Under the pieces are notes generated by a model. The model saw nothing but the letters and a program-made list of their open reading frames with translations, was not told the origin of the DNA and did no database searches. 14,721 nt of DNA from an uncultured Clostridia bacterium (GTDB lineage Bacteria; Bacillota; Clostridia; Oscillospirales; Oscillospiraceae), in NCBI GenBank assembly GCA_937858235.1, contig CALLZZ010000216.1, positions 1 to 14,721 on the forward strand, read 5' to 3'. Made by a program: the position numbers and the translations under genes. This document shows, piece after piece, positions 1-5,464 of the stretch. Position 1 is the stretch's first letter, and each line of letters begins with the position of its first letter.

Positions 1-83
1 ACATCGTCGTCATAATATTCAAATGCGCTACCTGTGTTATATGGAGGATCTATGTTCTTACTCATTTTGATACAATTTTTCAT
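1..83 (-). pseudogene. Truncated type III-like adenine-specific DNA methyltransferase (Mod) fragment, runs off the left edge
   Basis: Reading the minus strand from an ATG at 83 gives 27 codons that include IDPPYNTGSAFEYYDDD. The DPPY tetrad (residues 12-15) is catalytic motif IV of amino-methyltransferases, and its context NTGSAFEYYDD matches beta-class/type III Mod proteins that methylate adenine in DNA. In that family motif IV normally follows roughly a hundred or more residues, but here the frame is closed by a TGA at 114-116 only ten codons before the ATG, and neither this ATG nor the next one has a ribosome binding site. I therefore read it as the remains of a gene that lost its N-terminus, or whose start lies in a rearranged frame. 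The rest lies outside the window, so it cannot be excluded that the downstream part is intact. It lies beyond the phage terminator and is probably not part of the phage late operon. Confidence 0.6.
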
Positions 84-280
84 AAGCTTTGAAATGGATA
101 AAAGCCCGTTATTTCAAGGAGTTTCAGCAGATTATCGCTCATCAAACGCTTCAAAATCAAAGCGAATTTTCGCTCGTTTGAGTTAATTATACGATTTAAA
201 TTTTAGACTTTGCACCCCCTTTCGCAAGCCGAAAGGAGAATCGTTAAAAAGTATAGCAATCGTTAAAAGGTTTAAGAAAC
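84..280. other. AT-rich non-coding flank with a nested inverted repeat
   Basis: No credible gene is visible; I checked the minus strand most closely and found stops at short intervals in its frames. The stretch contains a nested inverted repeat: TCAAACG at 142-148 pairs with CGTTTGA at 175-181, and inside it AGCGAA (161-166) pairs with TTCGCT (169-174). There is no T-run after it on the minus strand. It could be a remnant of a gene end, a weak structured terminator, or part of a recombination or attachment region at the prophage end. Nothing in the sequence decides between these. Confidence 0.35.
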
Positions 281-321
281 AGAAAAATCCCCACGACCTA
301 TGTTCAACATAGACCGTGGGG
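281..321 (-). terminator. Intrinsic terminator closing the prophage late/RHH transcript
   Basis: On the minus strand CCCCACG (pairing 315-321 with 289-295) forms a 7-bp GC-rich stem, continued above a 2x2 internal loop by a 5-bp CTATG/CATAG stem with a 5-nt loop, and followed by a tract of five T (283-287). This is the classic rho-independent layout. It sits 27 bp beyond the stop of the small ribbon-helix-helix gene and is oriented to stop transcription arriving from the phage genes. On the plus strand the hairpin is followed by AAAATTAAT, so it should not work well in that direction. Confidence 0.85.
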
Positions 322-348
322 AAAATTAATATCGTGATGAATTGATAG

Positions 349-522
349 TCAGTCTCGCAGCCTGTATTTTGGCCAGTGATTTGCCCGAAGATATGGCAAA
401 CTGTCTGCTAACACTTCCAGCACAAACTCTTCCATTGTCTGATCCGGTTGGAGGTCATTTCCTACCATGTCTTGAAGGTGAGCGTACTCGTCATCCGTGA
501 CTCTAATTGTTATAGTCTTCAT
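349..522 (-). CDS. Small ribbon-helix-helix family protein (57 aa)
   Basis: The protein begins MKTITIRVTDDEYAHLQDM and continues with a second helix around TMEEFVLEVLADSL. A short beta strand, a DDEY-type turn, helix A and helix B is the pattern of MetJ/Arc/CopG ribbon-helix-helix DNA-binding proteins and antitoxins. I chose the ATG at 522 because AGAGGG lies nine bases before it; the in-frame GTG at 561 and ATG at 543 have no such site. It is downstream of the endolysin and directly before a strong terminator, so it may be read through from the lysis genes or have its own promoter, though I could not identify a convincing one. No toxin-like partner is adjacent. A role as a phage or lysogen regulator, or as an orphan antitoxin, is inference; the C-terminal tail (LRANHWPKYRLRD) is rich in basic and aromatic residues. 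Confidence 0.7.
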   Translation of the reverse strand: MKTITIRVTDDEYAHLQDMVGNDLQPDQTMEEFVLEVLADSLPYLRANHWPKYRLRD

Positions 523-591
523 TTTGCCTTGCCCTCTGTTCATTAAGATTGATTTGCTCACAGCTTAGACGAAACAAGAAGGTCTTGCACT

Positions 592-614
592 TAAAGCTCC
601 AAATCGGAGCCTTA
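592..614 (-). other. Stem-loop just after the endolysin gene
   Basis: The minus-strand RNA can form a 9-bp stem (one G-U pair), TAAGGCTCC and GGAGCTTTA around the loop GATTT, beginning 12 nt after the amidase stop codon. There is no U-tract after it, so it is not a standard intrinsic terminator; it may protect the 3' end of the lysis mRNA or be a weak terminator between the lysis genes and the ribbon-helix-helix gene. Confidence 0.4.
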
Positions 615-625
615 GACTACAGCGT

Positions 626-1732
626 TTATATTTTCTTCACGCCATCAATCGGAAGCCATGACGCAATGCCGTCCGGCCAGCCGAGAAGGACTTTATCTTT
701 TTCTATCTGCGATACCTTGTGTGTTCTTTCTTTCACCCATTCCGGCACGGTTTCTCCCGTCGCATAGCGGGAAGCCGTCACTTTCACCATGTCTCCGACC
801 TTTAGAGCAGAAGACACAGCTGCTTTCGGAATTTTGAGCTTTTGTCCGGCATGGATGATGTCGGAGGTTAATCCGTTAAGTTTTTTGATTTCCGGATATC
901 TTCTTCCGTCGCCTAAGAGCCTTGCCGCAATCCGCCAAAGGCTGTCGCCGCTGACTATGGTATAGGTGCTGTGCTCCGCAGCAGCCTTTTCCGGATAGAT
1001 AGCATTTCCGCTCTCATCAAATACAAAGTAGCCGCTGTTTTCATCTGCCTTTCTCTTGGCATTGGCAAGCACCTTGTAGGCTCCAATCTGGCTCTTCTTA
1101 TCCTGCCAGGACTTTCGGACTCGATATAAAATGCCTTCAGATTTAGGCAGTTTCGGATCTAGCACACCTCCGCCCATCAACCTTTTCACATCCTGACGAA
1201 AGGTGTCCATGCTCTTTTCGAATTTTGAAAACCAGTGTCTTGGATCTCCGTGATTGGAGGCAATCCCTCTTTGATGGCCTTCGTAGTGGCCGATGATAAC
1301 TCCGTCCGCCAGCGGATTAAGATGATAGAGCTCGCAAAGATAAGCACAAAGCTCCGTCGCTTCCTTGTAGACTTTGTCAAAATACGAGCGGTCGCTAAGC
1401 CCATCCTCGCAGATTTCAAAACTCGTATGCGTGTTGTTAGCCGCTCCTCCTGCATGCCAGCCCCTGTGATCCCAGGGAAGCGTCTGGTAAGTAGCAATCG
1501 TGCCGTCTTGCAGCTTCCCGATAAAGCCATGTACACAGACCTGTCTATCCATCGGCTGATTCCAGTGATTGTTGTACCTGTTCTTTCCGAGCTTTCCGTC
1601 ATCCGGACCGACATAGCGTTTCAGATAAGGATTGTTCGCTCCGGTCGAATGCACCATGATGCCTTTGACCTTAATCTTCCTGCCTGCCTTGTAGCAGGCG
1701 TTTTCTGTAAAAATCAGTTTATTGAGATTCAC
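626..1732 (-). CDS. N-acetylmuramoyl-L-alanine amidase endolysin with LysM and SH3-like C-terminus
   Basis: This is the phage lysin: it would cut the amide bond between muramic acid and the stem peptide after the holin opens the membrane. Numbering from an ATG at 1741 (371 aa), an Amidase_2/PGRP-type domain covers about residues 20-180: GIMVHSTG places a zinc-binding His at 31, and GHYEGH...NHGDPRHW gives likely ligands His152 and Asp166, by analogy with AmpD-type enzymes. A linker with the YRVRKSWxDKKSQIGAYKV and ANAKRKADE motif (about 206-250) resembles SPOR-like repeats often seen in clostridial phage lysins. A LysM peptidoglycan-binding motif follows (about 258-306, YTIVSGDSLWRIA to GQKLKIP), and a small SH3-like segment ends the protein (about 312-371). 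No signal peptide is seen. The ATG at 1741 directly abuts AAGGAGG with no spacer, so I place the start at the GTG at 1732, nine bases after it. The gene overlaps the holin end, showing translational coupling. Confidence 0.93.
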   Translation of the reverse strand: MNLNKLIFTENACYKAGRKIKVKGIMVHSTGANNPYLKRYVGPDDGKLGKNRYNNHWNQPMDRQVCVHGFIGKLQDGTIATYQTLPWDHRGWHAGGAANNTHTSFEICEDGLSDRSYFDKVYKEATELCAYLCELYHLNPLADGVIIGHYEGHQRGIASNHGDPRHWFSKFEKSMDTFRQDVKRLMGGGVLDPKLPKSEGILYRVRKSWQDKKSQIGAYKVLANAKRKADENSGYFVFDESGNAIYPEKAAAEHSTYTIVSGDSLWRIAARLLGDGRRYPEIKKLNGLTSDIIHAGQKLKIPKAAVSSALKVGDMVKVTASRYATGETVPEWVKERTHKVSQIEKDKVLLGWPDGIASWLPIDGVKKI

Positions 1733-2135
1733 TTTCCTCATCCTCCTTCGATAATGTTTCCAGCACGTTTTTCAGGGCTTTCGGAATGGGAAGCCCCAAG
1801 TGGGCCGAATTTTCCAAGATGGAAATACCTTCATTCGAGAGATAGAAAAAGATGACGGCAGTCCTTATGGCACTGCCTTCTTTCAAGATGGAGACATCGA
1901 TGATGTTGCCGATGCCTACCAGCACAAAGATGAGCACCTTCTTGGCGATGCCCTTAAAACCGACTTCGCTTGAGAGCTTTTTGTCGTAGACGGCGCAAAG
2001 AACGCCTGTGATATAGTCCGCTACAACAAAGACGATGAGTGCATAGAGAAAGCCGTCAAGTCCTCCCAGATACAAGCCCAGGAAACCTCCTACAGCCGTG
2101 AATGCCGTCTGTACGGCAGACCAGATTTGTTTCAT
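1719..2135 (-). CDS. Phage holin, family 4 (TcdE/Cph1-like)
   Basis: This 138-residue membrane protein should form the inner membrane lesions that let the amidase reach the wall at lysis. Hydrophobic segments are visible at about residues 10-24 (FTAVGGFLGLYLGG), 26-50 (LDGFLYALIVFVVADYITGV) and 66-82 (KKVLIFVLVGIGNIID), with a further weaker one near 90-105. The ADYITGV followed by KKLSSEVGFKGIAKK is characteristic of the toxin secretion/phage lysis holin family. The C-terminus is acidic (SKEDEESESQ). The start is an ATG with GGAGG upstream. Its stop lies inside the amidase start region, the usual holin-lysin arrangement. A terminator-like hairpin precedes it, which may limit its expression until late. 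Confidence 0.93.
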   Translation of the reverse strand: MKQIWSAVQTAFTAVGGFLGLYLGGLDGFLYALIVFVVADYITGVLCAVYDKKLSSEVGFKGIAKKVLIFVLVGIGNIIDVSILKEGSAIRTAVIFFYLSNEGISILENSAHLGLPIPKALKNVLETLSKEDEESESQ

Positions 2136-2157
2136 ATTAAAAATCCTCCTTCCAAAT

Positions 2158-2183
2158 AAAAAATGCCTGCGCTGTGGCAGACA
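2158..2183 (-). terminator. Probable intrinsic terminator or attenuator between GH18 tail gene and holin
   Basis: On the minus strand TGTCTGC, a 6-nt loop CACAGC and GCAGGCA form a 7-bp stem with one G-U pair, directly followed by TTTTTTATTT. It lies about 34 bp after the GH18 stop and about 15 bp before the holin Shine-Dalgarno sequence. The stem is short but followed by a good U-tract, so partial termination is plausible; the lysis genes have no obvious promoter between this hairpin and the holin and would depend on read-through or antitermination. Confidence 0.5.
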
Positions 2184-2216
2184 CTTCCTTGTACAAAATG
2201 ATGTGATTGATGAAAT

Positions 2217-4682
2217 CTATACCTGTTTTGGCAGCCACTCCCAGAGCCTTAAATCCTCCTGGCCGAGTGACCACATGCACATACCCCTGACTTTCCAGCG
2301 ATAAGCGGCTTCGTTTGCCCAGTAGACGAGCGAGTCTACATCCTGGTAATAGAGGATGGAGAAGCCGTCGGAATCGCCTAAGAAAAGCCGTGAAATCCAG
2401 ACATTAATGTCTCTTGGAATGACCTTCACCTGATAGTCGTTTCCGCAGACCAGAGGAAGAAGATTCGAATGGAAAAACTCATAATCAAGAGAGATGCTTT
2501 CCGTTCTCGTCTCATGTTCCTCAATATCTGAGGTGACAGTAAAAACCTGAAACTCCTCATCCCAAGAAACACCGGTTCTTGGAATCCTGCCAAAACTCGT
2601 CCGGCTTCCATCAGGCAGCACGACATCAAAGCACTCGTAGGGTTCATAGGTAAAGCTGTCTCCCACACGAAAGAGCTGGCAGTGCACTTTGCTGTCTGAT
2701 CGTATACCTGCAAAGCCTGATGTGCTTGTTACCGTTCTTTGATAACGAAGACTGCTTGATGCTCCGGAATACACCCTGACATTTGTGCCTCTTTTTCTCA
2801 TCTCAATCGTATAGAGATTTGGGGCATCTCGTATCTCGGCATCAGCTGTCTTTTCAAAAGAAGTCGCATAACTTCCAAGTAAGACATCTCCCTGATACAG
2901 CTCCACCGCCTGTGCTTCGTAGTTCAGGCAGCAAAACAGATCGCCTAGGAAAACACCCGCCCTTCCGGTAAAGCTTTGAGGGAAGATGAGCTGTACCCGC
3001 AGGTGAAGGTCGTGAAAGCCGCCGTAATTTAAGGCAATCTCTCCGTAGCCTTCCAGCTGTGAGTAAGGACGGTTTTTCCCGAACTCATCCTCCTGCCAGA
3101 CCTGCCACTCACCGGAAAGGATGGACCAGTAGCTTTCAGGAAGCGGTGGCCGGTCTCTAAAATCCTCATACCAGATGAGGGCGGAGTCCGCTTTCCTCCG
3201 AAGCATCTCGAAAGTGAGCTTGAAGCCCTCTCTTGGAGCCACCATCACGCCGTGTATGTCCTTAAACTTTCTCGGAGACAAAAGGTAGCTTGCTTCGCTG
3301 ACGGATGTTTCTTCACTGAAAGAGCTGCAGACCTTAAAGCCGTAAAACTGCACGCCCTTGGCGGCAACCGATACCGTAAACGTATGCGTACCAGCAGATA
3401 GAGATACCGCCTTCCCCACCCCTTTCCAAAAGGTCGTCCGCCAGTAGGGCCACCAAAGCCTGTGTTCCTCGACAAGAACGCTTATACCGTCAAGCGAAAG
3501 CCGGACGCTGTTTTTATCCCACAGAGGAAAACCGAGCTTAACGGCTAAATCGTAGCTTCCTGCAGCAGGCACATTAAACTCATAAACGGCTTCTCCGTTA
3601 TCTCCGAGCGTAATCATTCCGTCAGAGATGGAGACAATGCCGGAGTAGGAATCAGGCTCTGCATTTCTGACAACAAGGACACCGTCAAAGTTTGTCTTTT
3701 GCGTCTTCCCGTAGGAGGTAAGATACCGCCTTCGTTTATAAACTTCACCCATCAAGGGGTAACTGTAATGTTCAGCATCCCGTCCTTCCATGTAGTCATA
3801 GACATGCGGAAGGGCAAAGGGTCCCTTATCGTAATCATCCCAGTAAGCAACGATAGGAATTTGAGGAGATGCGGGTGCTGTTTCCTTAAACTGATAGTAG
3901 CCCGTCATCCAGTTCTTTGCTCCGTAATAGGTATGCGATACGCCCCGGTAGTAGTCGCCCAAGTTTTCAGGCGTGTCATAGATCTGCCAGTTCCAGCCGT
4001 AAGCCGGCATGCCGAAATAAATCTTTTCAGGTGGCATCACGGATACGGCATAGTCATAGATGCCTTCCAGCCAGTCTCTTGGAGAAACAGGCCCCGGAGC
4101 AGAACCCGCCCAGGCCATGCCGTAGCTCATAATGGAAGCTGTATCGCAGTAAGGTGCAAGATCGCCGTAGACACACCAGTTTTCGCCGCCGACCGAGCCT
4201 TTCACGCTTGTCATGCCGGGAAGGCAGATGTTGATGCGTTTTCTTACGTCATAGCTTTTAACGGCCTGATAGATATTTTGAAACATCGCAGTGGACTTAG
4301 CCGCTGTGGAGTAATCACCACCGCCTTCCAGGTCAATATCCACACCGTCGCACCAGGGATACTTTTCCATGATGCGGATAAGTTCGGAGAGGAGCATATC
4401 CTGTGCACCGTTTGTGTTTTCCCGTATGGCTTTGAAGATGGAATTGTAGCCGTCGTTAGCGACAGTTAAAAGCCAGCGAATATGCGGCCATTTTTTTATA
4501 TAAGGCATCATGTCAGAGATGGTAACTCCTGTTTCATAGATTTCACCTGTCGCCCGTACCTTAAAAGAAAAAAGACCGATCTGATTGATGCGGTCTCCGT
4601 ACTTTTCCAGAGCTTCATACATTCTGGCGTTTCCCATAAAGGTCCAGACCATGATTTCTCTGTTTTTTAAGGGGTCAATCAA
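2217..4682 (-). CDS. GH18 family (chitinase/endo-beta-N-acetylglucosaminidase-like) tail protein with interrupted barrel
   Basis: The N-terminal part is a glycoside hydrolase 18 barrel: residues 112-119 read DGVDIDLE, the DxxDxDxE catalytic signature with Glu119 as the acid and Asp115/Asp117 supporting; IMSYGMAW (about 184-191) and YFGMPAYGW (222-230) match later strands. The final strand motif, GMCMWSLGQED, is at residues 800-810, close to the C-terminus. Between about 306 and 772 lie domains not expected in the barrel: a CBM6/35-like sandwich (about 345-455, with an aromatic cluster LWWPYWRTTFW) and a LamG/DUF1080-like sandwich (about 505-675). GH18 enzymes cleave beta-1,4 bonds next to N-acetylglucosamine, so peptidoglycan or a surface glycan is a plausible substrate. 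The start is TTG at 4682, supported by GGAGGTGA nine bases upstream and a 4-nt overlap with the previous gene; the first in-frame ATG is codon 11 without a good site. There is no signal peptide. Its place between tail tip and holin suggests a virion tail enzyme rather than the lysis enzyme. Confidence 0.85.
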   Translation of the reverse strand: MIDPLKNREIMVWTFMGNARMYEALEKYGDRINQIGLFSFKVRATGEIYETGVTISDMMPYIKKWPHIRWLLTVANDGYNSIFKAIRENTNGAQDMLLSELIRIMEKYPWCDGVDIDLEGGGDYSTAAKSTAMFQNIYQAVKSYDVRKRINICLPGMTSVKGSVGGENWCVYGDLAPYCDTASIMSYGMAWAGSAPGPVSPRDWLEGIYDYAVSVMPPEKIYFGMPAYGWNWQIYDTPENLGDYYRGVSHTYYGAKNWMTGYYQFKETAPASPQIPIVAYWDDYDKGPFALPHVYDYMEGRDAEHYSYPLMGEVYKRRRYLTSYGKTQKTNFDGVLVVRNAEPDSYSGIVSISDGMITLGDNGEAVYEFNVPAAGSYDLAVKLGFPLWDKNSVRLSLDGISVLVEEHRLWWPYWRTTFWKGVGKAVSLSAGTHTFTVSVAAKGVQFYGFKVCSSFSEETSVSEASYLLSPRKFKDIHGVMVAPREGFKLTFEMLRRKADSALIWYEDFRDRPPLPESYWSILSGEWQVWQEDEFGKNRPYSQLEGYGEIALNYGGFHDLHLRVQLIFPQSFTGRAGVFLGDLFCCLNYEAQAVELYQGDVLLGSYATSFEKTADAEIRDAPNLYTIEMRKRGTNVRVYSGASSSLRYQRTVTSTSGFAGIRSDSKVHCQLFRVGDSFTYEPYECFDVVLPDGSRTSFGRIPRTGVSWDEEFQVFTVTSDIEEHETRTESISLDYEFFHSNLLPLVCGNDYQVKVIPRDINVWISRLFLGDSDGFSILYYQDVDSLVYWANEAAYRWKVRGMCMWSLGQEDLRLWEWLPKQV

Positions 4683-5251
4683 AACGGCTCACCTCCTTCC
4701 TCCATTTGCCGCAAGGTAAAGAGCACTCTCGCGGATTTTCCATCAGGAAGCTCGATCTTGTGCTTAGAATCCCAAGCGGCACTGTATGAATAAAAGCCTT
4801 CTTTTTGAAAAGGCTGTCCATTGTTCGTTGTCTTTCTTTCCAGTGCGGAAAAGATCAGTTCATCGTCCCTCTGTAAAATCTCAGGGAAAAAGGCTCTTTG
4901 TCCGCCTGCCGCCTGCGAGATCGTCACAGCTTCCATATCCGATTTGGGATACAGCTTGATATCAAGACCTGTCGAAGTCTTCCCGAGATTAAAAAGAATC
5001 AGGGTTTCCTGTCCTCGGACAATGCCGTTATACCAGACAGGCTCCTTGATTACGCCGCCTTCACTTTCTTTTTGAAGCATGATCTCCGTGTGCGGATAAA
5101 AGCCCGTCACCCGGTCTCCTTCCTGAAGCATGAGATCAGTTAGCCAGATGGTACCTGCCATGTCGGTTAAAAGCGGCTTAATTGTCACGGACACGACTCG
5201 CTTGTCCTGCTTTTTATTTATGGTCTCAGAGAGCCTGTAAAACTTCTTCAT
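4679..5251 (-). CDS. Probable tail tip/receptor-binding accessory protein (190 aa), function unknown
   Basis: I do not recognise a named family. Residues about 18-58 (VVSVTIKPLLTDMAGTIWL, then TDLMLQEGDRVTGFYPHTEI) clearly resemble the preceding 65-aa protein, which has GQIFVTDILLQGGSLATGW and PHPSEI. The form G-x-I-x-x-TD-x-x-LQ-x-G followed by TGWxPH is the closing strand of beta-sandwich, carbohydrate-binding-type domains in phage tail proteins. The remaining 130 residues are beta-rich with alternating hydrophobic residues and no catalytic motif that I can see. I chose the ATG at 5251 (MKKFYRLSETI), preceded by GGGTGAT, because a longer reading from 5311 would overlap the previous gene by 56 bases and lacks support. 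It overlaps the GH18 gene by 4 nt, so the two are likely translated together and work in the same tail-tip assembly. Confidence 0.6.
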   Translation of the reverse strand: MKKFYRLSETINKKQDKRVVSVTIKPLLTDMAGTIWLTDLMLQEGDRVTGFYPHTEIMLQKESEGGVIKEPVWYNGIVRGQETLILFNLGKTSTGLDIKLYPKSDMEAVTISQAAGGQRAFFPEILQRDDELIFSALERKTTNNGQPFQKEGFYSYSAAWDSKHKIELPDGKSARVLFTLRQMEEGGEPF

Positions 5252-5255
5252 AGCA

Positions 5256-5453
5256 TCACCCGTCCAGCGTAAAGCGAATCTCGGAAGGGTGCGGCACCCA
5301 GCCGGTCGCAAGAGAGCCGCCCTGAAGGAGGATATCCGTCACAAAGATTTGTCCGGTGCAGTCTGAAATAAAGATACGCACCGTGACGGATTTTAGCCTT
5401 GACATATAGCCCTTAGGCGTGATGCTGTCTTTCACTTTTCTAAAATAGGCCAT
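5256..5453 (-). CDS. Small beta-sandwich protein (65 aa), paralogous to N-terminus of the next gene
   Basis: The protein starts MAYFRKVKDSITPKGYMSRL and ends with the strand pattern GQIFVTDILLQGGSLATGW plus PHPSEIRF, shared with residues 18-58 of the downstream protein. Alone it is too short to be a complete sandwich; it looks like the second half of one whose first half could be the C-terminus of the large Tal-like protein upstream (ending VEVEIEYEDGSIETRF). It has its own ribosome binding site (GGGGGTGAT, spacing about five to seven) and ATG, starts 11 bp after the upstream stop, and is in a different frame from it. It may therefore be a natural separate subunit that completes the domain in trans, or the outcome of an old frameshift. 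Function in host recognition is inference from position. Confidence 0.65.
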   Translation of the reverse strand: MAYFRKVKDSITPKGYMSRLKSVTVRIFISDCTGQIFVTDILLQGGSLATGWVPHPSEIRFTLDG

Positions 5454-5464
5454 CAGATCACCCC

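Noticed and set aside
1..348. tRNA gene or tRNA-based attachment site at the prophage end
   Set aside because: I looked for a cloverleaf-like arrangement and a TTCGA-type T-loop with CCA end and found none.
1235..1855. Plus-strand open frame of 206 codons across the amidase and holin genes
   Set aside because: It is antisense to two well-supported lysis genes and has no family-like sequence.
2137..2184. Fifteen-codon GTG reading frame just before the holin (MSATAQAFFIWKEDF)
   Set aside because: AAGGA is too close to the GTG, the frame overlaps the terminator-like hairpin and the holin ribosome binding site, and no known leader peptide resembles it.
3699..4469. Long open frame on the plus strand (256 codons) opposite the GH18 gene
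   Set aside because: It lies wholly antisense to a gene with clear catalytic motifs; the protein has no recognisable domain and no good ribosome binding site was seen. It is a by-product of codon use in the true gene.
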